A stretch of DNA of 64,000 nt from Bacteroidales bacterium (GTDB taxonomy: Bacteria > Bacteroidota > Bacteroidia > Bacteroidales > UBA932), in assembly GCA_017634595.1 (NCBI GenBank), contig JAGBNC010000019.1:114916-178915 (forward strand), written 5' to 3'. The translations under genes and the position numbers were made by a program. Shown piece by piece: positions 17,615 to 25,722 of this stretch; positions within the stretch are counted from its first letter, which is position 1, and the number at the start of each line of letters is the position of its first letter. The notes under the pieces are model-generated. The model ran no database searches and was not told the DNA's origin. It saw nothing but the letters and a program-made list of their open reading frames with translations.

Positions 17615-19404
17615 TGGAAGCATTCGATACTCCGGACATCCAGGAAGTTCCCTTGCAAACTCCCTTCTTCCGCTCAAAGGTGGAGCGTTTCCTTGCGGAC
17701 AATGGACTCCGCATGGAGGCGCTGAATCTGTATTATACTGTACAGGATGCCGACGGCAATATTGTTGCCGGCGCTGGTCTGGCCGGAGATGTCATCAAGT
17801 GCGTGGCCGTGGCCGAAGAAGCACGGTCCGCTGGTTATACCTTGCCGCTGCTTTCGCGCATAGTCTCAGAAGCGTCTTCGCGCGGTATCTCTCATCTGAA
17901 GGTTTTCACCAAGCCCGAATATGAAAATGTATTCGGCAGCATCGGCTTCCATACAATTGCCAGGGCACCCAAAGCCATATTGATGGAGAATGGCAGGGGA
18001 CTGGAAGACTACTGCGCCTACCTTTCTACTCTGAAAGGCAATGGGAGCAGCACTGGCGTCATAGTGATGAACGCCAATCCATTTACCCTGGGGCATGAAT
18101 ACCTGGTCCGGCAGGCATCGGCGGCCGCAGACCGGGTTATCATCATACCGGTCAAACAAGATGTATCCCTTTTCCCGTATTCCGAGCGGCTTGAAATGAT
18201 GCGCGAGGGATGCGGGCAAGCAGCGGTTGTGGCTGAAGGCTCTGAGTATCAGATATCTGCTGCAACATTCCCGACATATTTTCTGAAAGACCTGTCCGAC
18301 GCTGCCGAGACCCAGATGCGTCTGGATATTGATTTGTTCGGCAGACACATAGCTCCCGCTCTTGGCGCCGGCGTGCGTTTCGTGGGCAGCGAACAGTCCG
18401 ATCCTCTTACGGCACGATACAACGCACTGATGCTTAAGCTCCTGCCTTCCTACGGAGTGCGCGTGCAGGTCATTCCTCGCATGAAATCAAGCAACGGCCG
18501 CTTTGTGAGGGCATCCCGGGTGCGTGAGCTGCTGTCCCAAGGACGCTACAAGGCGGCGGCATCGCTCACTCCCGCACCTGTGCATCCGTATCTTAAGGCC
18601 TTCCTCGCTGAGCGTGCTCTGAAGATGGAACTTGATACGCCGTTGAAGCCGGGCCTTGTGGGGCCCGATTCTTCAGGAGCGCACAAGGATATGGATTATG
18701 CCCTTATGAGCAGGAGCATAGCAGCCATACGCCCGTTCTTCCCCAGGATGGCCCAGGCTTCATCGGCAGGAGAACTGCGCGAGACAGGAATAGAAGCCGA
18801 AAAGGCCATGATGGATGCTACGGGAGGTGTCAACACCCACCGTGGCGCCATTTTCTCCCTTGGCATCGCCCTGAGGGCATCTGCCGCCGTCCCTGACGGT
18901 AGCCGCCAAATCACCGAAGATAAGGTACTTATGTATTCCGCCTGCAAGAAAATAGCTGCCGGTATATTGCGTAAGGCGCGGGAAGTAAGCAACTTAAGCG
19001 AAGCCGCTCCTTCGCATGGCGCTGAGGCGGTGCGGAAATATGGCGTGAAAGGGGCCCGTGACATGGCTGCAGATGGATACAAAGACCTGTTTGCCCATTG
19101 GCTGCCGTATTATTCGTCTATCAAGAAGCAGCCCTACGCACTCCAAAGGATGCTGGTTTGCCTCATTGCGACACTGGACGACACATGCATCATACACCGG
19201 GCCGGTTATGAACGCTCCGAGGAGCTGCGTGACGAGGCTGCAGATATCTTCGGCGAAATCGCCCACAGCACAGACTATGACAAAACGAAACTGCTACTGG
19301 AAGGTCTTTGCAGGCGCTACGCTTCTGAGGGTATTTCCCCTGGTGGAAGCGCAGACATGCTTGCTTTGACTATATTCATTGATTCTTTACTTACTAACAA
19401 CTAA
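17614..19404 (+). CDS. citC-citG: fusion of [citrate (pro-3S)-lyase] ligase (CitC) with triphosphoribosyl-dephospho-CoA synthase (CitG)
   Basis: 596 residues with two maturation activities in one chain. Residues 1-335 are CitC: a GNAT-like N-terminus (PLLSRIVSEASSRGISHLKVFTK) and a nucleotidyltransferase core with NANPFTLGH (153-161), which acetylates the CitD arm at the cost of ATP. Residues about 336-596 are CitG: ELDTPLKPGLVGPDSSGAHK (339-358) and TGGVNTHRGAIFSLG (about 403-417), which makes the prosthetic-group precursor from dephospho-CoA and ATP. CitX-CitG fusions are known, for instance in Haemophilus; CitC-CitG is less familiar to me. The CitG part seems slightly short at its start, where it joins CitC. 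The ATG overlaps the citX stop by 1 bp. Confidence 0.93.
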   Translation: MEAFDTPDIQEVPLQTPFFRSKVERFLADNGLRMEALNLYYTVQDADGNIVAGAGLAGDVIKCVAVAEEARSAGYTLPLLSRIVSEASSRGISHLKVFTKPEYENVFGSIGFHTIARAPKAILMENGRGLEDYCAYLSTLKGNGSSTGVIVMNANPFTLGHEYLVRQASAAADRVIIIPVKQDVSLFPYSERLEMMREGCGQAAVVAEGSEYQISAATFPTYFLKDLSDAAETQMRLDIDLFGRHIAPALGAGVRFVGSEQSDPLTARYNALMLKLLPSYGVRVQVIPRMKSSNGRFVRASRVRELLSQGRYKAAASLTPAPVHPYLKAFLAERALKMELDTPLKPGLVGPDSSGAHKDMDYALMSRSIAAIRPFFPRMAQASSAGELRETGIEAEKAMMDATGGVNTHRGAIFSLGIALRASAAVPDGSRQITEDKVLMYSACKKIAAGILRKAREVSNLSEAAPSHGAEAVRKYGVKGARDMAADGYKDLFAHWLPYYSSIKKQPYALQRMLVCLIATLDDTCIIHRAGYERSEELRDEAADIFGEIAHSTDYDKTKLLLEGLCRRYASEGISPGGSADMLALTIFIDSLLTNN

Positions 19405-19410
19405 TTTATT

Positions 19411-21651
19411 ATGGTAGAACTAATTCCTCACGGTGTTTATCTCCTTGATGGCAAACAGGTCGTCACGGATCCTGCCGGTCTTCCCGCTCCCGACGAAGCC
19501 CGCGAAAACACTATCGCTTACAACATTCTCCGCGCCCATGACAAAGACGGCGGCAAGGGTAAGAAGATGCGCATCCTCTTCGATGCTATGGCATCTCACG
19601 ACATAACCTATGTCGGCATTATCCAGACGGCACGCGCAAGCGGCCTGGAGAAATTCCCCATTCCTTATGCCATGACCAACTGCCACAATTCACTCTGCGC
19701 AGTGGGCGGCACCATCAACGAAGACGATCACGTGTTCGGTCTGTCTGCAGCCAAAAAGTACGGTGGTATATATGTTCCTGCCAATCAGGCCGTTATTCAC
19801 CAATATGTGCGCGAAGAGCTGGCCGGTTGCGGCAAGATGGTGCTTGGATCCGACTCCCACACCCGCTATGGTTCCCTCGGATGCATGGGTGTTGGCGAAG
19901 GCGGCGGCGAGTTGGTGAAGCAGCTGCTCCGTAACACCTGGGACATCAACGCTCCCGAGGTTGTGTTGGTATGGCTCGACGGCAAGCCCCGTCACGGCGT
20001 GGGTCCTCACGACGTAGCTATTTCCCTGGTGAAAGCTGTGTTCGAAAGCGGTTTCGTGAAGAATAAAGTTCTCGAGTTTGCCGGCCCCGGCGTCAAGGAA
20101 CTTCCTGTCGATTTCCGCAACGGCATCGACGTTATGACCACAGAGACCACTTGCCTCAGCTCCATCTGGATCACAGACGAAACAGTGCGCGAGCATTACC
20201 GCACTCACGGACGCGAGCAGGAATACCGCAAGCTCGAGCCCGGCAAGGTGGCATACTACGACAGTATGATACGCATCGATCTCTCCACCCAGGAGAGCAT
20301 GATTGCCCTTCCGTTCCATCCTTCGCACGCAGTCTCCATCCATGAGCTGCAGGCCGATCCCGTGGGCATCCTCAAGAGCATCGAAGAAGACACCCGCAAG
20401 CGCTTCGGCGAAAAGGTGCACGTTGATCTCGTGTCTAAGGTCAAAGACGGCAAGCTCGTTGCAGACCAGGCACTTATCGCAGGTTGCTCCGGCGGTACTT
20501 ACGACAACCTTTCCGAGGCTGCAAGCATACTGAAGGGCAAGTCGATCGGCAACGATTACTTCACCATGAGCTGCTATCCTCAGTCCACTCCTGTGTACCT
20601 TGCTACCACTCGCAATCACATTGCTGAAGAGCTGCTCGAGGCTGGTGTGGCCATCAAGCCCGCATTCTGCGGCCCTTGCTTCGGCGCCGGTGACGTACCT
20701 GCCAACAATGGCTTCTCCATCCGCCATACCACTCGTAACTTCCCCAACAGGGAAGGTTCGAAACCAGGCCAGGGACAGATTTCGCTGGTTGCCCTCATGG
20801 ACGCCCGCTCCATTGCAGCAACCGCAGCCAACGGTGGAGTCATTACCGCCGCTACCGATATTGAGTACGAAGATACACACAAGAGCTACGAGTTCGACGA
20901 CCGTATCTACAAGAGCCGTGTTTACTACGGCTTCGGCAAGGCTGACTTGAGCCTTGACCTGCGCTACGGTCCCAACATCAAGGACTGGCCCACCATGTAT
21001 CCCATGGAGGAGAACATGCTGCTCGAACTTGCCGCAGTAATCCATGATCCCGTCACTACCACCGACGAGCTCATCCCTTCCGGCGAGACTTCCAGCTATC
21101 GTTCCAATCCTCTCAAGCTCAGTGAGTTCGCGTTGAGCCGCCGCTGCCCTGATTATGTGGGACTTTCCAAGAACATCCAGGATCAGGACCTCGAGCGCCG
21201 CGCCGGACAGGTGAGTGTCCATCTTGCCAAGGCCCTCGAGGCCGTGGGCGCTTCCGCAGGCAACACCTCCTTCGGCTCCTGCGTATTCGCCAACAAGCCC
21301 GGCGACGGGTCCGCCCGCGAGCAGGCCGCATCCTGCCAGAAGGTACTCGGCGGCGATGCCAATATCTGCTATGAATATGCCACCAAGCGTTACCGCAGCA
21401 ACTGCATCAACTGGGGCATTCTCCCGTTCACCATAGCTCCTGATACTCCGTTTGACTATAATGTAGGTGACTGCGTATTCGTGCCCGGTATCCGCAAGGC
21501 CATGCTGGAAGGAGCCGAAGAAATTGATGCTCAGGTCATCACCAAGGACGGAGTCAAGCCCATCCACCTCTTCTTCCAGAACCTTACTGCCGACGAGCGC
21601 CAGATCCTGGCCGACGGCTGCCTTATGAACTATTACAAAAACCGCAAATAA
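19411..21651 (+). CDS. acnA: aconitate hydratase
   Basis: 746-residue monomeric aconitase interconverting citrate and isocitrate. The [4Fe-4S] ligands are visible as Cys359 in [10 protein letters not shown] and the pair Cys420/Cys423 in CGPCFGAGD. The substrate loop [14 protein letters not shown] is present, and the C-terminal swivel domain includes [10 protein letters not shown]. Overall form matches the long Bacteroidota hydratase/aconitase group. It follows the cit genes after 6 bp and its TAA overlaps the IDH ATG, so it belongs to the same operon. An alternative is a related hydratase with a citrate-like substrate, but the neighbours make aconitase by far the best reading. Confidence 0.93.
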   Translation: MVELIPHGVYLLDGKQVVTDPAGLPAPDEARENTIAYNILRAHDKDGGKGKKMRILFDAMASHDITYVGIIQTARASGLEKFPIPYAMTNCHNSLCAVGGTINEDDHVFGLSAAKKYGGIYVPANQAVIHQYVREELAGCGKMVLGSDSHTRYGSLGCMGVGEGGGELVKQLLRNTWDINAPEVVLVWLDGKPRHGVGPHDVAISLVKAVFESGFVKNKVLEFAGPGVKELPVDFRNGIDVMTTETTCLSSIWITDETVREHYRTHGREQEYRKLEPGKVAYYDSMIRIDLSTQESMIALPFHPSHAVSIHELQADPVGILKSIEEDTRKRFGEKVHVDLVSKVKDGKLVADQALIAGCSGGTYDNLSEAASILKGKSIGNDYFTMSCYPQSTPVYLATTRNHIAEELLEAGVAIKPAFCGPCFGAGDVPANNGFSIRHTTRNFPNREGSKPGQGQISLVALMDARSIAATAANGGVITAATDIEYEDTHKSYEFDDRIYKSRVYYGFGKADLSLDLRYGPNIKDWPTMYPMEENMLLELAAVIHDPVTTTDELIPSGETSSYRSNPLKLSEFALSRRCPDYVGLSKNIQDQDLERRAGQVSVHLAKALEAVGASAGNTSFGSCVFANKPGDGSAREQAASCQKVLGGDANICYEYATKRYRSNCINWGILPFTIAPDTPFDYNVGDCVFVPGIRKAMLEGAEEIDAQVITKDGVKPIHLFFQNLTADERQILADGCLMNYYKNRK

Positions 21652-22862
21652 TGGAAAAGATCAAAATGACAACGCCGCTCGTTGAGATGGACGGCGACGA
21701 AATGACCAGGATACTCTGGAAAATGATTAAAGACGAGCTCATTCTCCCGTTCGTGGACCTGAAGAGCGAGTACTATGATCTAAGCCTGCCCAACCGCGAC
21801 AAGACTGAAGATCAAGTGACTGTAGATGCCGCCAATGCCATCAAGAAGTACGGCGTGGGCGTAAAGTGCGCAACCATCACTCCCAACGCCCAGAGAATGA
21901 CTGAGTACAACCTGCACCAGATGTGGAAGAGCCCCAACGGCACCATCCGTTCTACCTTGGACGGCACCGTGTTCCGCACACCAATCACAATCCCTTCCAT
22001 CCATCCGGCAGTCAAGTTCTGGAAGAAGCCCATCACCATAGCCCGTCACGCCTATGGTGATGTGTACAAGAGTGTCGAGATCGTGGCCGACGAGCCCGGT
22101 ACCGCCAAACTCGTCTTCGACGGCGAGTCCGGCAAGCACGAAGAAGTCGTTATCCAGCAGCTCAAAGGTCCCGGCGTGCTCCAGGGAATGCACAACACTG
22201 ATAAGTCAATCCGCAGCTTTGCCCATTCATGCTTCCAGTATGCATTGAGCCTCAATCAGAGCATCTGGTTCGCAACGAAGGACACTATTTCCAAGAAATA
22301 CGACGGCCGTTTCAGGGCTATCTTCGAAGAAGTGTTCCAGGAGTACAAGGAGCGTTTCGAGGCTGCCGGCATCGAGTATTTCTATACCCTCATAGACGAC
22401 GCAGTAGCGCGCGTAATGCGCAGCGAGGGCGGCTTCATCTGGGCTTGCAAGAACTACGACGGCGACGTGATGTCCGACATGGTATCTACCGCCTTCGGTT
22501 CTCTGGCCATGATGACCTCCGTACTGGTGAGCCCCGACGGCAACTACGAGTATGAGGCAGCGCACGGTACCGTGACCCGCCACTACTACAAGTATCTCAA
22601 GGGAGAAGAGACTTCCACCAACCCTATTGCAACCATCTTCGCATGGAGCGGAGCTTTCCGCAAGAGGGGAGAGAAGGACAATCTGCCAGAGCTCGTAAGA
22701 TTCGCCGACCAGCTTGAAGGAGCCTGCTTCGATACCCTCAATGAGGGTCTTGCCACCAAGGACCTCGTGAACCTGATGGAAGGCATCACTCCCAAGATGC
22801 TCACCTCAGCCCAGTTCCTCGCCGCTATCCGCGAGAGGCTCGAGAAGAGGCTGGCTGCATAA
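21651..22862 (+). CDS. icd: NADP-dependent isocitrate dehydrogenase
   Basis: 403 residues of the eukaryote-like (type II, homodimeric) class, with [10 protein letters not shown] at 14-23, the isocitrate-binding [16 protein letters not shown], and DYDGDV-type [12 protein letters not shown]. It oxidises isocitrate to 2-oxoglutarate and CO2, or the reverse under reducing conditions. The start overlaps the aconitase stop (taATG). It is the last gene of the cit operon and converges on a dehydrogenase gene with 9 bp between. Together with aconitase it links citrate lyase to 2-oxoglutarate. Confidence 0.95.
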   Translation: MEKIKMTTPLVEMDGDEMTRILWKMIKDELILPFVDLKSEYYDLSLPNRDKTEDQVTVDAANAIKKYGVGVKCATITPNAQRMTEYNLHQMWKSPNGTIRSTLDGTVFRTPITIPSIHPAVKFWKKPITIARHAYGDVYKSVEIVADEPGTAKLVFDGESGKHEEVVIQQLKGPGVLQGMHNTDKSIRSFAHSCFQYALSLNQSIWFATKDTISKKYDGRFRAIFEEVFQEYKERFEAAGIEYFYTLIDDAVARVMRSEGGFIWACKNYDGDVMSDMVSTAFGSLAMMTSVLVSPDGNYEYEAAHGTVTRHYYKYLKGEETSTNPIATIFAWSGAFRKRGEKDNLPELVRFADQLEGACFDTLNEGLATKDLVNLMEGITPKMLTSAQFLAAIRERLEKRLAA

Positions 22863-22871
22863 GCACTTTAT

Positions 22872-23798
22872 CTACCAACCTTTACGAATGTTGTCCGCCA
22901 TCGCCTGCGCAAGGCGTTGGCGGGCTTCTTTACTGTACCAGGCTATGTGAGGCGTGAGCAGCAGACGCTGAGGATACTTGCAGTGCAGGTATGGGTGGTC
23001 CGAAGGAATAGGTTCCTTGACATAGACATCTATGCCTGCTCCTGCTATTTTCTGTTCATTGATTGCCCGGACTATATCTTCTTCAACGGCAATCCCGCCG
23101 CGGCCCGTATTGACCAAGAATGCCGTCGGCTTCATCTTGCACAGGCCGGCGTAATCGATCAAGCCTGCCGTACGCTCATTGTAAGGAGCATGAATGCTTA
23201 TGACATCAGACTCCATCAGGAGACAATCAAGGCTCACAGAAGGGTAGTCCTGGCAGTGCGAAGTGCCTGATGTAGAGTAATATACCACCTTCATTCCAAG
23301 AGCCGCAGCTATCGAAGCCACTTTCTGCCCGATTGCCCCCATTCCCACTATTCCCAGCGTTTTGCCGGAAAGCTCTGTAAATGGATGCCCTGCGTCCACA
23401 TGTATATTTCCGGCGCTGTATTCTCCGCTGCGGATATATTTGTCATAATGGAAAGCGTTTCCGGCCAGATTAAGAATGTGCATCCATGCTATCTGAGCCA
23501 CTGAGTCGGTAGAATAAGCTGCCACATTGCGTACAGCTACACCCCTTTCACGGCAGAGCTCTACATCAATATTGTTGATGCCTGTGCCGGCCTCGCAGAT
23601 CAGTCTCAGCTTGGGCGCAGCATCAAGAAACTCCTTGTTCACAATAATCTTATTGAGCAATACCACATCGGCATCTGCAACTCTAGCGCGAGCCAGCTCG
23701 GGAGTAGATGATGAGTAGCATACGAAATTGCCCAGGGCGGCGATTTCAGACATGTCGGTGTCACCCATGGTGGCAGCATCAAGGAATACGATTTTCAT
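22872..23798 (-). CDS. D-2-hydroxyacid dehydrogenase
   Basis: 308 residues from ATG 23798; a longer frame upstream adds 12 residues, but the promoter box ends 5 bp before this ATG, so the shorter start is preferred. The NAD-binding domain shows GIVGMGAIGQKVASIA. Catalytic Arg is in NTGRGGIAV, Glu in VKEP, and His in TPHIAWYS. This is the glycerate/lactate/3-phosphoglycerate dehydrogenase superfamily. The sequence resembles glycerate or hydroxypyruvate reductases, but the substrate cannot be fixed. Single-gene unit facing the icd end. Confidence 0.9.
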   Translation of the reverse strand: MKIVFLDAATMGDTDMSEIAALGNFVCYSSSTPELARARVADADVVLLNKIIVNKEFLDAAPKLRLICEAGTGINNIDVELCRERGVAVRNVAAYSTDSVAQIAWMHILNLAGNAFHYDKYIRSGEYSAGNIHVDAGHPFTELSGKTLGIVGMGAIGQKVASIAAALGMKVVYYSTSGTSHCQDYPSVSLDCLLMESDVISIHAPYNERTAGLIDYAGLCKMKPTAFLVNTGRGGIAVEEDIVRAINEQKIAGAGIDVYVKEPIPSDHPYLHCKYPQRLLLTPHIAWYSKEARQRLAQAMADNIRKGW

Positions 23799-23803
23799 AG
23801 AAG

Positions 23804-23811
23804 CAAATATA
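23804..23811 (-). promoter_or_regulatory. predicted -7 box (TATATTTG), leaderless geometry
   Basis: Minus-strand perfect TAnnTTTG ending 5 bp before the ATG at 23798 of the hydroxyacid dehydrogenase; transcription would begin at or next to the start codon. Confidence 0.6.
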
Positions 23812-23874
23812 ACATCTATCATAATAATATGCAATATAGGGCCTCACGCCCTTTTAGAAACGGACAAATGTCCT

Positions 23875-23882
23875 TATATTTG
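23875..23882 (+). promoter_or_regulatory. predicted -7 box (TATATTTG), leaderless geometry
   Basis: Perfect TAnnTTTG ending 5 bp before ATG 23888 of the phosphatase-VanX fusion. A T-rich tract 19 bp upstream (TTTT) may serve as the -33 element. Confidence 0.6.
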
Positions 23883-23887
23883 TGTAT

Positions 23888-25264
23888 ATGAAAAAAACAA
23901 TAGCCCTTTTATTAGTTTTCTGCAGTTTCCTGTCCCTTTATGCGCAGGAGTATTCTTCCAAGCCATATTTTGCAACTGAGGAGCTGCCAGATCTTATCAA
24001 ATGTCTTCCTGCTCCTCCTGAAAAGGGAAGCGCCGCTTTCAAGTTTGATGTCCAGCGATACAAGTGGGGTAAGCAGCAGCGCAAAGACGCTGCACGTGCC
24101 GAGATAGCCAAACGTGATGCTGTATGGACCTACGAAGCTTTGGTTGCAGAATTCTGGGCTCCGTTCGGAACCACCGTGAACAGCAGCACGACTCCGGCCA
24201 TCTGGACATTGCTGGACAGGAGCCTGCGGACTGTGGACCAGATACGCGTGGCCCCTAAAGCATTTTACCACCGCACACGTCCCTTCGAGTATTTCGGAGA
24301 GAAGACCCTTACCGGGGAGGACGACGAAATCAGAGGGGAAGGCAGTTACCCTTCGGGCCACACTATTCGCTCCTGGCTCGTGGCCATGCTGCTTTCCGAA
24401 ATCAATCCAGATGCCGCAAATGCCATTTATGAGCGCGCCTGGACCTACGGAGAGAGTCGTGTGATTGCCGGTGCGCATTGGCAGAGCGACGTTGACGCCA
24501 GCCGTGTGGCTGCAAGCATTGGCTATTCAAGACTCCAGACAAGCGAGGAATTCCGCTCCCAGCTGGATGCGGCCAAGGAAGAATTCCGACGCCTCCAGCC
24601 GGGGCGCGAAGCCTTCGTGAGCATTGCTGAAGTCATTCCCGACGTTATCTTGGAGATACGCTATTTCAGTACATACAATTTTGTCGGAAGCCGGGTGGAC
24701 TCATACCTCATGCCCATCGCCCTCATGACAAGGCAGGCAACCGACAGTCTTAAAGCCGCCAACGAGGATTTCAAACGACTTGGTTACAGGATCAAGATAT
24801 ATGATGCATACCGCCCCCAGGCCGCTGTCAACCACTTTGTACGTTGGGCCGAGGATCAGTCGGACACCCTGCTCAAAGCAGCTTTCTATCCAGAAGTTGA
24901 CAAGGCAGTATTGTTTGATGAAGGCTATATCGCCCGCAAGAGCGGACACTCTCGCGGCTCTACTATTGACCTTACCCTCGTCGATACTAAGACAGGTAAA
25001 GAAATAGACATGGGCGGAACCTTCGACTGGTTTGGAATCGAGAGCCATCCCGACTTCTGCGGCAATCCCGAGACCGGTCATTATACAGGCGGCTCAAGCC
25101 CGGCCGGAAGGAGCATAAGTCAAGAGCAGTTTGCAAACCGAATGCTTCTGCGGAAGGTCATGCTGAGCCATGGTTTTAAGCCGTTGGACAGCGAGTGGTG
25201 GCACTTTACGCTCAATAACGAGCCGTTTCCCAACAACTACTTCAACTTCCCGGTATCCGAGTGA
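23888..25264 (+). CDS. exported fusion: class A acid phosphatase (PAP2 superfamily) + VanX-type D-Ala-D-Ala dipeptidase
   Basis: 458 residues from ATG 23888 (the GTG six bases earlier lies inside the promoter box). A signal peptide covers 1-20 (ends LYAQ). The N-terminal phosphatase has the full K-x6-RP, PSGH, SR-x5-H-x3-D signature: Lys124, Arg131-Pro132, Pro155-His158, Ser190-Arg191, His197, Asp201. The C-terminal half is a zinc M15D dipeptidase: Arg309 in YDAYRP, His354 and Asp361 in SGHSRGSTID, Glu436 and His439 in EWWHF, all equivalent to VanX active-site residues. Both domains look active and would work in the periplasm, most likely in cell-wall fragment recycling and not in vancomycin resistance, since no vanH/vanA genes are near. 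Its 3' end overlaps nrdG by 28 bp, tail to tail. Confidence 0.9.
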   Translation: MKKTIALLLVFCSFLSLYAQEYSSKPYFATEELPDLIKCLPAPPEKGSAAFKFDVQRYKWGKQQRKDAARAEIAKRDAVWTYEALVAEFWAPFGTTVNSSTTPAIWTLLDRSLRTVDQIRVAPKAFYHRTRPFEYFGEKTLTGEDDEIRGEGSYPSGHTIRSWLVAMLLSEINPDAANAIYERAWTYGESRVIAGAHWQSDVDASRVAASIGYSRLQTSEEFRSQLDAAKEEFRRLQPGREAFVSIAEVIPDVILEIRYFSTYNFVGSRVDSYLMPIALMTRQATDSLKAANEDFKRLGYRIKIYDAYRPQAAVNHFVRWAEDQSDTLLKAAFYPEVDKAVLFDEGYIARKSGHSRGSTIDLTLVDTKTGKEIDMGGTFDWFGIESHPDFCGNPETGHYTGGSSPAGRSISQEQFANRMLLRKVMLSHGFKPLDSEWWHFTLNNEPFPNNYFNFPVSE

Positions 25265-25722
25265 TCGAGACCGCGCCTCCAGAACCGCTGGGTTATATCG
25301 TTCCGGTGATAGTAAAGGCGCTGATTAGTATTGGGATTATTTAAAGGACCGCGGGCCTCAATATAGGGGCCCGTTTTTACGTAATCAAAGATTTCGTAAA
25401 AGCTATCTTCAACTCTATCACGGCCGCTGAATACAGCCGTTTCTACTCCAGGATACGCACGCTTGATGTGGCGTGCGAGCCTGAACAGGGCGTCGGTATC
25501 GTTTCCTTCGCCTAAGAACAGGAAGCAATTGATCCCGTAGTTGTCGGCCACAAGTGCGTCTATTCTGGCTTCGGTAAGTTCTTCTCCAATATCTTGGCGA
25601 AGAAAAGGGGAGTGGCACCCAGGGCAATTACCCCGGCAGTTTGTGACTTCAACTGCCAGGGTAACGCGGTCGGGTATTTCTTCGATGACGGTGTCCGTCA
25701 GCGAGGGAATGTATTTAAGCAT
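25237..25722 (-). CDS. nrdG: anaerobic ribonucleotide reductase activating protein (radical SAM)
   Basis: 161 residues from the Met at 25722, which overlaps the nrdD stop by 8 bp; the longer frame from 25779 would lie inside nrdD. The iron-sulfur motif CRGNCPGC (C-x3-C-x2-C) is near residue 30. It uses S-adenosylmethionine to place a glycyl radical on NrdD. The C-terminal part runs into the convergent phosphatase-VanX gene for 28 bp. Adjacent nrdD confirms the role. Confidence 0.93.
   Translation of the reverse strand: MLKYIPSLTDTVIEEIPDRVTLAVEVTNCRGNCPGCHSPFLRQDIGEELTEARIDALVADNYGINCFLFLGEGNDTDALFRLARHIKRAYPGVETAVFSGRDRVEDSFYEIFDYVKTGPYIEARGPLNNPNTNQRLYYHRNDITQRFWRRGLDHSDTGKLK

Noticed and set aside
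19690-21567. Minus-strand frame of 625 codons
   Set aside because: Antisense to aconitase, which has intact iron-sulfur ligands; the long open frame results from codon bias.
23888-25264. Vancomycin-resistance vanX
   Set aside because: The protein is exported and fused to a phosphatase, and no vanH, vanA or vanRS genes are nearby.
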